DNA of 64,000 nucleotides. It comes from Motacilla alba alba. Lineage: Eukaryota; Chordata; Aves; Passeriformes; Motacillidae. A program made the position numbers and the translations under genes. The notes below the pieces were generated by a model that was given only the letters and a program-made list of their open reading frames with translations, was not told the origin of the DNA and did not search any database. This document shows, piece after piece, positions 57,201-64,000 of this stretch. Location: NCBI RefSeq assembly GCF_015832195.1, contig NC_052018.1:56729666-56793665 (forward strand), written 5' to 3'. Every line of letters starts with the position of its first letter. The first letter of the stretch is position 1.

Positions 57201-60200
57201 TAATTGAACACAACTATCAAAAAAGCCTGAGAAGGACAATCTGAATTTTATTTTGTATACCAAAAATTCTAAGTTAGCATTTATTACTATCTTCTCTTTA
57301 ATATAACATGGGGAATAAACATATCTCTGACATAATGACATCACAGCTATAACAGCAATTTATCAGAAGTCTATACACTCTCATTCATTTCTATACAGCT
57401 CCTCAACATTATTTTGTAACATAGCTGGCACAAACTACTCAGATTCCGATTAAGCTACTAATTAGTTTTCCAAATAACTGTATTTTCTGGATCCATAATC
57501 TACCTTGATATTGCAAAAAGGGCTTTTGTATAATGCTGCCTATATATGATATAGTGCTGCAAAAATCACACAGTATGAAACACAAAAAAATTGAGGGACC
57601 TCTGCTGATTTTGGCTAGGCCAAAACCCTTGCCTAAAGCAGCATCACATAGAACAGGTAGCAGGATCATGCTCAATTCAGTTTTGGCATCTCCCAAAAAA
57701 AAATTATGCATTATCATCAAATGACTGTTTTCTTTTTCTCTCAAAAGAAGCACAAATACTAACAAATCACTTCTAAAAATAAAATACAGGTGAGTATCAA
57801 TAAAATTTGTACTATATATACCTTTATAATCATAAACGTATACAAGTATTGGATGGTTTTGACCAAAGGCACAAAAAGACACCATGTGTTCGTGTGGATG
57901 AAAGGCAACATCACGAAGCGGAGATGTGAAGGAGAGATCAGAATATATGGCCACCTGATCTCCTGCAGAAGAGAAGTAAGTTTATTAATGCCATGGAAAA
58001 ATATTTGAAACATTCAATACAGCACAATAACAGCTGGTTAAATCTTGTATTACTGCAATGTTTGCCACTGTAAATAAACATTCTTCAGTTAATTTCCTGA
58101 TTGAAAAGTTGTATTTTGGCATAAGACAAAGGAAATATTGCATGCTCTTAAGTTATTCAGTAAGTCAGAGAAGTTAGTGCTGTTGCAATAGCTGCAGGAA
58201 ATGCCAGAGGAAGATGCACCAGGTTAGATGAGTTCTCTCGTTCTGATAAGCACGTTCTGGAAAGGTGGCGTTCCACAGTATTTGTTTGTGCTTGCATTGT
58301 ACAAAGATAGCCATCGTACTTGTGGATTTCAGCTATATAATACTGATAACAGGAGTGAAAGTTGAGGAGAGAATTATTAAAAAATATAAATAAAATCAGC
58401 TCTTCAGCTGATGGCACTATAAATGCAAATACAGTGTATAAACATAAGTCAAAATACAATAAAAACATACTAATAACAGTTCCGCCTTCCTTTTACTTTT
58501 ATAATTCTTTTAAAAGTTTTCAGGCAAATTATGTAGCAGCAGAGATTCAAGGTAACATAGTTGGAAACATGGCAAGAAATTCAAAACAGAACTGTTAGTT
58601 ATCTGCCAGTGTCAAAATATTTACCTTTTTGATTTTAAAATACTATATAAATTACAATTACAGATATAATATAACATCATCAAATCCAAAATGGTATTGT
58701 GCTACTTTCTGCTCTTATTTTTATCTCTTTTACCTCCTGTACAAGAAACTCTACCCTACATTTTTGTCACATTTTTTCAGAAAGATTTTGGTAGCTATTT
58801 TGAAACTCCTTGGCTTGGGGACTATTTCACAGTGAAATCTTATATACCACACACCAAAAATATTCAGTCTCTGACCACCCACCACAGAGATGAAGTGGTT
58901 CTGCACAAGAGCCTGATTCTCAAATCTAAACAACACGACAGAAAAACTTACCTGACCTAAAATATTTTTTGTGCATTCCATCTTAAGATCCTCGCCACAT
59001 GTGAAGAGCTGCAGTATACAAAAAGCTGAGCCTCAGGTGCTCCAGTCATGCGGGATATTACAAATGTTACCTCTATTAATTTCCTCTAGAGAATTAAATC
59101 TCAGAGATTAATAACAGCTATTTAGAAGGTGGAGCTAAATCTTCAGGATTTAAGAACATCTTACCAAAGTTTTATTCCATATCAAAAGTGTTTCAATAAA
59201 CCTTAAAAAATCCTTTCCCTCTCAGCTTTGACAATTTGGCTTAAGCCCATAAAATAATTAGTTACCTGTTTCTGGATTCCAAACATAAGCCTTTCCATCT
59301 TCACTTCCTGAAAACAGGAACGTACCACATGGTGTTAAGGTGCTGTGAATCTTTTCTCTGTAATTTGTGGCACCTACATATTTCTTCGTTGCCAAGCTAA
59401 AGAAAGTTTGCAAATATAGAAGATACATTCAGAATAGACAATGTAACTTTTTAAATGCCAGTTCCCCTCTAATTCTCAGAAAAATCAGTACACCTTGCAT
59501 CCCAAATAGATATGCAAGCACACACTTTTTGCTGAGTGAAGTATTTATTTACCCTTTTTTTTTTCCTAACCTTCATAATGCACCTGACAGTATAGATAAA
59601 AACGTACATCCTCGTCTTTCAGTAGAAAAAGAAACCCCTCAGATCTAGACAACAGATAGAGATGCGGTAATTTGCACTATCTTGATCCTGGGCTTTGCAA
59701 AAAAACAGGGAAATTAGCACTATTACACCAAGCTCTGTTAGAAAAGTTTTCATTATGCTTCTTGAGCTTGAATGATTAAACCTACGCAGCAGCTCTCTTC
59801 AGCTCTTCAGACTAATGTCTCCTTGGTCAGAAACCAGCAGTAGAATCAATAAATTTCAGACATAAATGCTGATTTACTATTAATATGTTCAATATTATTT
59901 TTCAATGTAGGTATCCTAATCTTTTTTCAGTAAAACACTATTGGTCAGCACAGTAATAATGATCTACTGGCAGTGTCTGTTGGCATCAAGTAGGAAAGAA
60001 TCCACAAAAGTGTAAAAGGATGGAAAGAGGACAAATCAGCTTGAAAGAGGCATAGCCTGGAAAAAGATATCAAAGTTCAACACAGAGACTAACCCTGCAG
60101 CAGTACTACAATGCAGAATTTAAGGCAAGAAGAACAGCAATAGGCCACTATAGCCCTCAAGGCCAGAAGACAGCATTTTTCACATTTGTTACTGCAAAAA

Positions 60201-63200
60201 CAATGGAAGTATGCTGGGAGAAGTGCAGTGCATTTACTATTACAGGAAAATTATTTTAAACAATATTCCAAATAAATATACCCTAGATGATCCCACAGCA
60301 AGTCCATATTAGCCCAAATAAAGAGTTTTAGCTGTATGAATAAGAAAGATAGTATCTCTGAGATGTCATTAGAAGAGCCCTGCAAGATGTAAAACTAACT
60401 TTCATACTAAACCCTAAGGAGAGAGCTGAACTAAAACCAAATCCCTGATCACATACCTAAATGACAGGACACCAGCATTATCCAAAAAGATCAAAAAAGC
60501 AAGTTGAAAGAGGAAAGTTAAGAGCAACCAGTTGTCAATCAAAGTGAATTGTGTTCATCTGTGACCTCCACCCCCTCTTTTCTCATGCAGGGAATGAACA
60601 GTTAATGCTGACGTGTAAAATTATCACTGCTGGGTATCTGACCCTGTGGTTTATTGATAGACTTAAAAGTCAATGTAACTGTGGGCTGTGGTCAAAGTAG
60701 CAGTCCTGGTGGTGTCCTCTCCACCCTTATTTTCCCAGGCTCTCCCTCATTTCTTCTCTAGTGTTTGGGCAGCTATCAGATAACTTTGATCAGAGAGTTG
60801 ATTAAAATGAAAATTAATGATTTGTATTTGTAGGCTAATTTTTAGTTGGATCAGCTCACTGATCTGACTTACTCCGCATCAAAAGATCTCTAGAAATGAT
60901 AAAAAAGAAATGCTAGGAATACACAGCCAAAGGTGTGGGAGATTGCAGGAGATGGTACATACTATGGATAAATTTGCTTAAAATAATTGAGAAATTGCTC
61001 CCCCTATTAAACCCTTTCTTAAAGATTAATAAGCATGCCCATGCTTCCCTCTCAAACTAAAACTCTCTGCACATTTTAGAAAGAGGAGCAACAGAAGAAC
61101 ACTGCCTACAAAACCACAGGTTCCCTCTCTTAATCCAGCAATTCCATGCTTCGATTGAGTGGATAGTTCAGCTTCTAGCATGGTCATTATATTTTCTCAT
61201 TTACAGAAAAAGAGAAACATGCACGATGATACAGTAGAGTCCTCAGCTAGTTCAAACATTCAATCCAGCACAATAACAGAATTGCTTAGTTTCAAAATGA
61301 ACTTCAAGATCATTAAGTCCAACTCTTAACACAGCACTGTCCCATCCACTACTAAACCATACACCTAAGGGCCACATCTACATATCTTTTAAATACCTCC
61401 AGGGATTTTCTGTGTGGTGAGGGGCAGAAAGAAATCTATGAAATTAAGGATGAAACATTTTAGAAAAGTTGTTTATATCTTTAATGGGGCTTTCCAGAAC
61501 AGAATGTTTAATGTGCATCTTATCACATATCATATGTAAGTGATTGGTGAGAGACTCTGATCACTCTCACCAAATGAAAGGACAAGAGCGAATGGACATA
61601 GACTGAAATATAGCTAATTCTGTTTAAAAATAAGAAAAAAGTCTTTTATTTTGAGGGTGAATGAACACTAGAACATGTTGCTCACAGAAGCTGTAAACTT
61701 TTCATCCTTCAAGATATTAAAAATCCAATTCTATAAAGCTCTGAGTAGCATCCTGTTGTGATTTGATTATTGGGTCGAACTGGTCGTTCTCCAACATCAA
61801 CCTCAATTGAGTCTATAATCTCCTTGCTTGTTATTTTTGTTTGTCATTAAAAAATCATGCTAATACATGACATGCAATTAAGAATGAGAAAATCATCAGA
61901 AACTGCAAAACTATCTCACAGCCTGCTTAATAAACCATAATAGGTACATCACTGCATTTTTTAGCATTTACTATGATAATCATTTTCATTTCATCATCAA
62001 AATATCCTTCCCAGAGTCTTAAAAAGGCAAAACTAACACACAAATATTACCACTTCTGAGTTCTCTTCATGCCCAGATTGTATTTTAAAAGGGATTTCAA
62101 CCTTTAGAAAACTAACATTGTATCTATCCTTCATGCCACTTTAGGCTCCCAAGTAAACGAGGATATTTTAGATATTCTATTCTAAAAGACACTCAGTATC
62201 ACCCAAAAGGTCTGTAACACAGCACTGTTTTGAAATAATTTCCTAACCCTAACATTTCTATCCTTGATTATTAGGACATAGTTTTTCTCCCCAGCTACAC
62301 AACTAATACCTTTGCAGTATTTTATTTCCCCATGAGTATTTTAAAACATAAAGGAAATACACATTTGTCACCAAAAATACCAACATTCTGAGATCCATAA
62401 TTCTCAGGGTACTGTCTTTGGCATGGATTAATAAGCGCCTTCCATTCGGATGCATTTCCAAGTGATTTACTGGTGTTCCTTTAATATCATTTTCTTTTAT
62501 TTCCTACAGAAGGATAGAAAATAAAGAAAATTATATAACTTTGTGGTTCAAAACTCATGTTTTTACACATTATTGCTCATTTTTCTCTTGAAGTACTATT
62601 TTTCTGCTCAATTCATTTTATTCGGTTAAGGAAAAAGTTTGTTCCTATATTAAGACATTACATCCCAGACATCAACTTTTTACAACCAAGAGGCAGATTC
62701 TGTTGTGATTGAATTTTCAAATTTCTAATTTCTGAATTTCTAAAAACACTGAGCTCATGACAGAAATGCTGACTGAACATCAGGGCTCTAAGGTATGAAA
62801 AAATGTGTTTTTTAAAGCCTGTGGTCTATTTTATTTTTGTCTCCAGAGAACAAAGTATTTACCTGTTAAAACAGTGCTATCAAACCTCAAGTATTTTCAT
62901 GTTTTACATATATTAAAAATAAAAAAAACCAACAGAATCACAGAATCCTAGAATATCCTTAGTTGTAAGGGCCCCACTATGAACATCAAAGACGAACTCC
63001 TGGTCCTACACAGGACAGCCCCAAGAATCACACCATGTACCTTGAGAGTCCAAATACTTTTTGAATTTTCTCAGGCTTGGTGGTGTGATCACTTGCCTGG
63101 GGAGCCTGTTCCAGCGCCCAACCCAATTAAGTTGCAAAACAATTTTAAAAAATTAAGTCAGTGAATTATTGCACAGTGTATTAGCTCTTCTATACTAATT

Positions 63201-63431
63201 TTTAAAGAAAATACACCTCTGCAGTTAAACAAAAGCTAATGTATTAAAAAAATTCAATTAAAATCAGATTACTAGATTTGCAACAGTTCACATAAAAATT
63301 ACAATGCTAGTTAAGAAACCTGTTTACCTTATTGACCGTCCAGTGTTGAAAAAGGTGTGGAGAACTTCCTTTGACAGGCGTATCCCAAACGATTATTAGT
63401 CCTGAACTATCTCCTGAGAACATGTGGTGTC
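3010..63431 (-). CDS. AHI1: AHI1 (Jouberin), 3' half of a spliced gene; last WD40 repeats, SH3 domain and C-terminus
   Basis: This is the overall span of a spliced minus-strand gene; only the exons listed separately are coding. Joined 5' to 3', the exons give an open frame of about 529 codons (about 506 without the candidate cassette exon). It closely follows the C-terminal half of vertebrate AHI1 as I know it: WD40 blades with the pieces [21 protein letters not shown] and [14 protein letters not shown], then CAFGQN, a variable linker, an SH3 domain beginning VVALYDYTA and ending PANYVAGE, and a charged tail. Every junction has AG/GT borders and matching phase. From family knowledge, Jouberin is a scaffold of the ciliary transition zone and basal body that binds NPHP1 and other partners and is needed for ciliogenesis and signalling. 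The N-terminal coiled coil and first WD40 repeats lie beyond position 64000. The identification is firm; the linker and extreme C-terminus are the least certain parts. Confidence 0.93.
3248..6849 (-). other. AHI1 last intron
   Basis: This is the intron between the last two coding exons. It holds one notable structure, the perfect inverted repeat at 6149-6233. Otherwise it is AT-rich unique-looking sequence with no convincing exon or full transposon. Confidence 0.7.
6149..6233. repeat. Perfect 29-bp inverted repeat with 27-nt spacer (hairpin)
   Basis: The left arm 6149-6177 (TCTACATTATGCTGTGAATG...) is the exact reverse complement of the right arm 6205-6233 over all 29 bases. The spacer is 6178-6204. 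Because it sits inside the last AHI1 intron, it would fold into a stable stem in the pre-mRNA. It could be a small foldback (MITE-like) element, a small-RNA hairpin or a local inverted duplication. Absence of mismatches suggests a recent origin or selection. Confidence 0.9.
6850..6929 (-). CDS. AHI1: AHI1 exon: penultimate C-terminal exon ([13 protein letters not shown]...)
   Basis: The exon is 80 nt: 26 codons plus two bases, phase 0 at the start. It encodes [18 protein letters not shown], then TDRDSPST and the first two bases of Gln. The acceptor TTGTCTTTTTTACAG and the donor ACACA|GTAAGC are good, and the phase change from 0 to 2 is exactly what the last exon needs. The Ser/Lys-rich composition agrees with the mammalian C-terminal region, though residue-level similarity is low. 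Confidence 0.8.
9681..9704. repeat. Short perfect hairpin, 10-bp arms and 4-nt loop
   Basis: The arm CCTCTAGGCT at 9681-9690 is the exact reverse complement of AGCCTAGAGG at 9695-9704, around a GTGC loop. It is intronic. No flanking run of T and no known element explains it. Confidence 0.6.
11061..12352 (+). mobile_element. CR1 LINE fragment, interrupted by a solo LTR
   Basis: The stretch 11061-11606 matches the 3' part of the CR1 reverse-transcriptase ORF and following sequence (pieces such as agggaccttgaaaagcttga and ctgcagtgctgtgccc). CR1 sequence resumes at about 12075 and runs to the characteristic end ttctatgattctat near 12352, including acaggttgcccaagaaagtt and tgtccctgcccatgacagag. 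It is 5'-truncated, as most CR1 copies are, and its frame is broken. It sits antisense to AHI1. Confidence 0.9.
11607..12074 (+). mobile_element. Solo LTR of an avian ERVL-like element, nested in CR1
   Basis: About 468 bp split the CR1 copy. The segment starts tgtgtcctgatttcagcc, close to the TGTCCTGGTTTCAGCTGGG start of avian ERVL-type LTRs, and ends ...ccacaaca, giving TG...CA termini. No retroviral coding sequence is attached, so it looks like a solo LTR left by recombination. Orientation is inferred from the resemblance of the start. Flanks hold a similar cttt-containing word on both sides, but a clean target-site duplication is not clear. Boundaries are good to a few bases. Confidence 0.65.
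17243..17343 (-). CDS. AHI1: AHI1 exon: acidic tail after SH3 ([13 protein letters not shown]...)
   Basis: The exon is 101 nt: two bases completing Lys, then 33 codons [28 protein letters not shown] and LTLDK, ending in phase 0. It is acidic and proline-rich, like the mammalian segment after the SH3 domain (LPPEIKERSPPLSPEE). The acceptor CTCTTTTCAG and the donor AAG|GTAATA are good. The segment is probably disordered. Confidence 0.88.
17344..18754 (-). other. AHI1 intron after the SH3 exon
   Basis: This intron of about 1.4 kb lies between the SH3 exon and the acidic-tail exon. I see only unique AT-rich sequence and T-runs near 17700-17775; no exon or transposon is recognisable. Confidence 0.7.
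18755..18917 (-). CDS. AHI1: AHI1 exon: complete SH3 domain
   Basis: The exon is 163 nt: 54 codons plus one base, starting in phase 0. It encodes an entire SH3 fold: [19 protein letters not shown] (RT loop), [17 protein letters not shown] (n-Src loop with the WW pair), [11 protein letters not shown] (3-10 helix motif) and AGE. The aromatic ligand-binding residues (ALYDY tyrosines, first W of WW, P and Y of PANYV) are all present, so proline-motif binding should be intact. In AHI1 this domain is reported to contact NPHP1. The acceptor is TCTCTCTTTTAG and the donor GAAA|GTAAGT is near perfect. Retention of the following intron would stop after about 13 more residues. Confidence 0.97.
18918..21217 (-). 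other. AHI1 intron before the SH3 exon
   Basis: This intron of about 2.3 kb is AT-rich, with A- and T-runs (for example near 20594-20607). No open frame with family motifs or recognised repeat is present. Confidence 0.7.
21218..21283 (-). CDS. AHI1: AHI1 exon: Gly-rich segment before SH3 ([15 protein letters not shown]...)
   Basis: The exon is 66 nt, exactly 22 codons in phase 0 at both ends: [20 protein letters not shown] then ET. The acceptor is TATTCTTCTAG and the donor ACA|GTGAGT is good. It joins directly to VVALYDY in the next exon, so it is the flexible arm leading into the SH3 domain. The mammalian counterpart ends with a Pro/Thr-rich stretch at the same place. Confidence 0.85.
21284..26651 (-). 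other. AHI1 intron (about 5.4 kb)
   Basis: The intron is AT-rich. A 9-bp perfect stem with a 5-nt loop occurs at 24252-24274. Short open frames at 22339-22569, 24361-24651 and elsewhere have no motifs or coding signature. I see no recognised transposon. Confidence 0.65.
26652..26710 (-). CDS. AHI1: AHI1 exon: short linker exon ([19 protein letters not shown])
   Basis: The exon is 59 nt: two bases completing a codon, then 19 codons [19 protein letters not shown], ending in phase 0. The acceptor TTTTCTTTTCACAG is excellent and the donor AAG|GTAAGG is near consensus. Its phase fits both the exon at 48142 (which leaves one base) and the candidate cassette exon. It corresponds in position to the mammalian linker just before the SH3 domain but is not obviously similar to it, so identity rests on splice signals and frame. 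Confidence 0.78.
31641..31910 (+). mobile_element. CR1 LINE 3'-end fragment
   Basis: The sequence follows the CR1 3' untranslated region in order: a catagtgacagggca start, caggttagacatcaggaaga, ctgtccagggaggtgatgga, the ctggaagtgctcaagaaa segment and an end near gcagtgattctgtga. It is 5'-truncated, about 270 bp, and lies antisense to AHI1. Confidence 0.9.
34470..34540 (+). repeat. Imperfect A-rich tandem repeat
   Basis: The motif aaagataagaaaaa recurs two to three times between two copies of aggaatgaaaatta / agaatgaaaatta. It looks like a local slippage duplication in A-rich intronic DNA. Confidence 0.55.
36052..36092 (+). repeat. Two-copy tandem repeat, 22-bp period
   Basis: The 19-base word ttccactatctcagtggca occurs at 36052-36070 and again at 36074-36092, separated by three bases. 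It is a simple local duplication within an AHI1 intron. Confidence 0.85.
37496..37511 (-). repeat. C8-A-C7 tract (G-tract on the AHI1 sense strand)
   Basis: Eight C, one A and seven C in a row. On the transcribed-sense (minus) strand this is G7-T-G8, which could form a G-quadruplex or bind hnRNP H-type factors in the pre-mRNA. It could also be a chance homopolymer. Confidence 0.6.
41741..41809 (-). CDS. AHI1: Candidate AHI1 cassette exon in the linker ([11 protein letters not shown]...)
   Basis: This is a predicted 69-nt exon (two bases, 22 codons, one base), symmetric phase 1, so its inclusion or skipping leaves the frame intact between the exons at 48142 and 26710. It would encode (E)[15 protein letters not shown] and about nine more residues. 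The acceptor has a long pyrimidine tract ending TTCTACTCCTACAG. The donor CCA|GTGGGT is acceptable. I do not recognise the peptide in mammalian AHI1, which differs strongly here, so conservation cannot confirm it. It could be a constitutive exon, an alternative exon or a chance match. Confidence 0.5.
44921..45575 (+). mobile_element. CR1 LINE fragment with internal deletion
   Basis: From 44921 to about 45350 the sequence encodes decayed pieces of CR1 reverse transcriptase: a degenerate (F)NTVPHSI segment, then CR1-like LNEFADD from caatgaatttgcagatgaca, and aagttcaacaaagggaaatgcc. After a gap, 45470-45575 carries the CR1 3' end (gagtctccatccttagagatattcaaaaccc). The middle is deleted and frames are broken. 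It lies antisense to AHI1. Confidence 0.85.
48142..48259 (-). CDS. AHI1: AHI1 exon: Ser/Pro/Leu-rich linker
   Basis: The exon is 118 nt, 39 codons plus one base, starting in phase 0. It reads [20 protein letters not shown], then a Pro/Leu-rich stretch ending YSFTAES. It has a modest resemblance to the human segment [20 protein letters not shown]. The acceptor TTCCTATTACAG and the donor GTG|GTAAGTTTC are strong. There are no globular-domain motifs, and it is probably disordered. Exon identity rests on splice quality, phase fit on the upstream side and position; similarity to human is weak. Confidence 0.82.
48260..55742 (-). other. AHI1 intron (about 7.5 kb)
   Basis: The intron holds one CR1 copy at 52370-52888. 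The rest is AT-rich. The longest open frame (49405-49869, minus) has no domain, no coding composition and no suitable splice context. A pyrimidine-rich stretch occupies about 54980-55270. Confidence 0.65.
52370..52888 (+). mobile_element. CR1 LINE 3' fragment
   Basis: The copy starts ctcgagtgccttgtgcagtt and follows CR1 order through gttcagcctgagaaggggag, tggcctcaagttgtgtcagg, caggctctccagggaagtgg and an end tattctatgactctgtga. It is about 520 bp, one of the better preserved CR1 copies in the window, and antisense to AHI1. Confidence 0.92.
55743..55945 (-). CDS. AHI1: AHI1 exon: start of WD40-SH3 linker ([12 protein letters not shown]...[10 protein letters not shown])
   Basis: The exon is 203 nt, opening with two bases that complete Val and ending in phase 0. 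It begins (V)[14 protein letters not shown], matching the human AQQEAEMFKRY start of the linker. After a divergent Ser/Pro-rich middle it ends with [12 protein letters not shown], matching human MQLVKQRLETV. The conserved ends with a variable centre are typical of a disordered linker. The acceptor is GGTTGTTTCTACAG and the donor ATG|GTAAGTAAA is near consensus. Confidence 0.94.
55946..57821 (-). other. AHI1 intron between the last WD40 exon and the linker
   Basis: This intron of about 1.9 kb is unique-looking and AT-rich, with a short G-run near 56252-56264. No exon or transposon is recognisable. Confidence 0.7.
57822..57962 (-). CDS. AHI1: AHI1 exon: last WD40 blade ([11 protein letters not shown]...[17 protein letters not shown])
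   Basis: The exon is 141 nt: two bases completing Gly, 46 codons, then one base. It encodes [20 protein letters not shown], then [15 protein letters not shown] and a hydrophobic strand ILVYVYDYK, the final propeller blade. It aligns with the human stretch ending FCAFGQNEPILLYIYDF. The acceptor CTTCTCTTCTGCAG is strong. The donor is AAAG|GTATAT. The frame stays open for over 120 codons into the intron, but the donor and the loss of AHI1-like sequence show the true exon end. Confidence 0.95.
57963..59265 (-). other. AHI1 intron between WD40 exons
   Basis: This intron of about 1.3 kb is AT-rich. Open frames at 58157-58468 and 58691-58960 show no AHI1-like or other family sequence. Confidence 0.7.
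59266..59396 (-). CDS. AHI1: AHI1 exon: WD40 blade ([31 protein letters not shown])
   Basis: The exon is 131 nt: one base, 43 codons, one base. It encodes [20 protein letters not shown], then [14 protein letters not shown] and AYVWNPET, a textbook WD40 strand set (GSEDG...VWN) that is almost invariant in AHI1. The acceptor is ACTTTCTTTAG and the donor is ACAG|GTAACT. Upstream and downstream phases both fit the neighbouring exons. Confidence 0.95.
61265..61410 (-). mobile_element. CR1 LINE 3'-end remnant, minus orientation
   Basis: Read on the plus strand, the phrases ttcaagatcattaagtccaa, agcactgtcccatccac, actaaaccatacacctaagg and cttttaaatacctccaggga are the reverse complement of a CR1 subfamily 3' end. 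Only about 145 bp remain. It shares orientation with AHI1. Confidence 0.75.
61565..61805 (+). mobile_element. Degenerate CR1 LINE 3'-end remnant
   Basis: Pieces in CR1 order are visible: aaaggacaagagcgaatgga, gagggtgaatgaacactaga, a degraded caggttgcccagagaggct-like segment, agatattaaaaatccaattc and a decayed end. Divergence is high, so it is an old copy. It resembles the 3' part of the copy at 45470-45575. Confidence 0.65.
62385..62503 (-). CDS. AHI1: AHI1 exon: WD40 blade (EIKEND...[22 protein letters not shown])
   Basis: The exon has 39 full codons plus two bases. It starts [20 protein letters not shown] and goes on through the GRRLLIH strand and the [10 protein letters not shown] strand of a WD40 blade, nearly the same as in mammalian AHI1. 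The acceptor TTTCCTTCTGTAG is good. The donor that keeps the frame is AGAAT|GTTGGT, which is weak. It joins the next exon to give R-I-L-A-T-K-K-Y, the same length as the human segment. A GTATTT lying 4 nt further downstream would break the frame. Confidence 0.92.
62504..63327 (-). other. AHI1 intron between the first two visible WD40 exons
   Basis: This intron of about 0.8 kb includes the CR1 remnant at 62935-63123. The remainder is AT-rich with nothing recognised. Confidence 0.7.
62935..63123 (-). mobile_element. CR1 LINE 3'-end remnant, minus orientation
   Basis: It begins aatcacagaatcctagaata, the reverse complement of the CR1 terminal repeat, and continues with tcctacacaggacagcccca and gcctggggagcctgttccag. 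It is about 190 bp, diverged, and in the same orientation as AHI1. Confidence 0.8.
63328..63431 (-). CDS. AHI1: AHI1 exon: WD40 blade ([11 protein letters not shown]...VWDT)
   Basis: This is the most 5' AHI1 exon visible. It reads (G)[16 protein letters not shown]..., then a variable loop, and ends QHWTVNK. The GD..G...VWD pattern is the C-terminal half of a WD40 blade. Human AHI1 has a very similar blade ending in HHWTINK. The acceptor is TTATTTCTCAG just above 63431 and the donor is AAG|GTAAAC at 63327-63326. The exon is 104 nt: it opens with two bases of a split glycine codon and ends in phase 0. The exon that supplies the first base of that codon is outside the window. Confidence 0.93.
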
Positions 63432-64000
63432 CTGAGAAATAACATCTTATGAGTAAAATATCACCCAAAAACCAATAATACAGAAAATAAACAAGCTTTT
63501 GTTCTCTCATTTTTGTGAATAGGCAAATACCAATTCTTCTATCTCTTTTGCTACAATATACTCATTGCAAATCCATTTTGCTCATACTGCATGACATAAC
63601 CTGATACCATAAATCTGGATGTAGCATATACTAAAATAACTGAGGTGTAGAACATATTTTTAGTTTTTTTTCATTTTTATTCATATTCTAAAAGCAGCAA
63701 AAAGTGAGCATTTACAGCTCAACAAGCTTCACGATAACTCAATGCTTACTTATACATTCATTAAGAGAACCTTGAAGTTGAACAAATAGTGTTTCCCAAC
63801 ACTTGTTCTTTAAGCACAAATATTTATTCTTTATAAAAATACAGCCTTCCTCTTTGTAGTACCTACTCCAGTGACTAAAATGAACCACCTAACTATTAAT
63901 GACATCACTAATACTAGAAAAAGTCAAGCCTTAACTTTCACCCATCTTCAACTCTTCCTCCACTAGTTCAGTACAACATTCACTTTCAGCTGTCAACCTA
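63432..64000 (-). other. AHI1 intron, truncated by the window edge
   Basis: This sequence is upstream of the first visible exon. The missing upstream exon must end with one base (G) of a glycine codon. I searched it by eye for a WD40-like exon ending that way and found none, so that exon lies beyond position 64000. Confidence 0.65.

Larger units (their letters stand above)
59397..62384 (-). other. AHI1 intron between WD40 exons, with CR1 remnants
   Basis: This intron of about 3 kb contains two old CR1 remnants in opposite orientations (61265-61410 and about 61565-61805). The rest is unique-looking AT-rich sequence. Confidence 0.7.

Noticed and set aside
57439..57954. 171-codon minus-strand open frame including a WD40 exon
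   Set aside because: Only the part down to 57822 is AHI1. The remainder is intron read-through after a valid GT donor.
1..64000. CRISPR arrays, operons, phage or other novel multi-gene system
   Set aside because: The window is a vertebrate intron-exon landscape with one gene and dispersed retroelements; no regularly spaced repeats or prokaryote-like gene clusters occur.

Overview
The window is intron-rich vertebrate DNA, AT-rich throughout. Its interspersed repeats are dominated by CR1 LINE fragments with the avian/sauropsid-type 3' end (a variant of ttctatgattctat), plus one solo LTR resembling avian ERVL-type LTRs. This points to a bird, or less likely another sauropsid. There is no bacterial or operon-like organisation.

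The only protein-coding gene I can support is the 3' half of AHI1 (Jouberin, Abelson helper integration site 1) on the minus strand. I rebuilt it exon by exon. Twelve coding exons have canonical AG/GT borders and compatible phases: 63328-63431, 62385-62503, 59266-59396, 57822-57962, 55743-55945, 48142-48259, 26652-26710, 21218-21283, 18755-18917, 17243-17343, 6850-6929 and 3010-3247 (stop codon). A thirteenth, 41741-41809, is a frame-preserving candidate cassette exon. The chain encodes the last WD40 blades, a divergent linker, an intact SH3 domain (ALYDY, WW and PANYV motifs) and a lysine-rich C-terminus. With the candidate exon it comes to about 529 codons (about 506 without it). The N-terminal half (coiled coil and first WD40 blades) lies beyond the right edge.

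Layout, left to right: 1-3009 is 3' UTR and downstream intergenic DNA. 3010-21283 holds the C-terminal and SH3 exons. One intron there carries a CR1 element split by a solo LTR (11061-12352), and the last intron carries a perfect 29-bp inverted repeat (6149-6233). 21284-48141 is two long introns around the small 26652-26710 exon, with CR1 copies and several possible cryptic exons. 48142-64000 holds the linker exons and the WD40 exons, with CR1 fragments near 45, 52, 61 and 63 kb.

From knowledge of the family, AHI1 acts at the ciliary transition zone and basal body. Its WD40 and SH3 domains are protein-interaction modules, and human mutations cause Joubert syndrome 3. I found no RNA gene, CRISPR array or other recognisable system. 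The most interesting leads are the 29-bp-arm hairpin, the candidate cassette and alternative terminal exons in the fast-evolving WD40-SH3 linker, and a tandem acceptor at the last exon.
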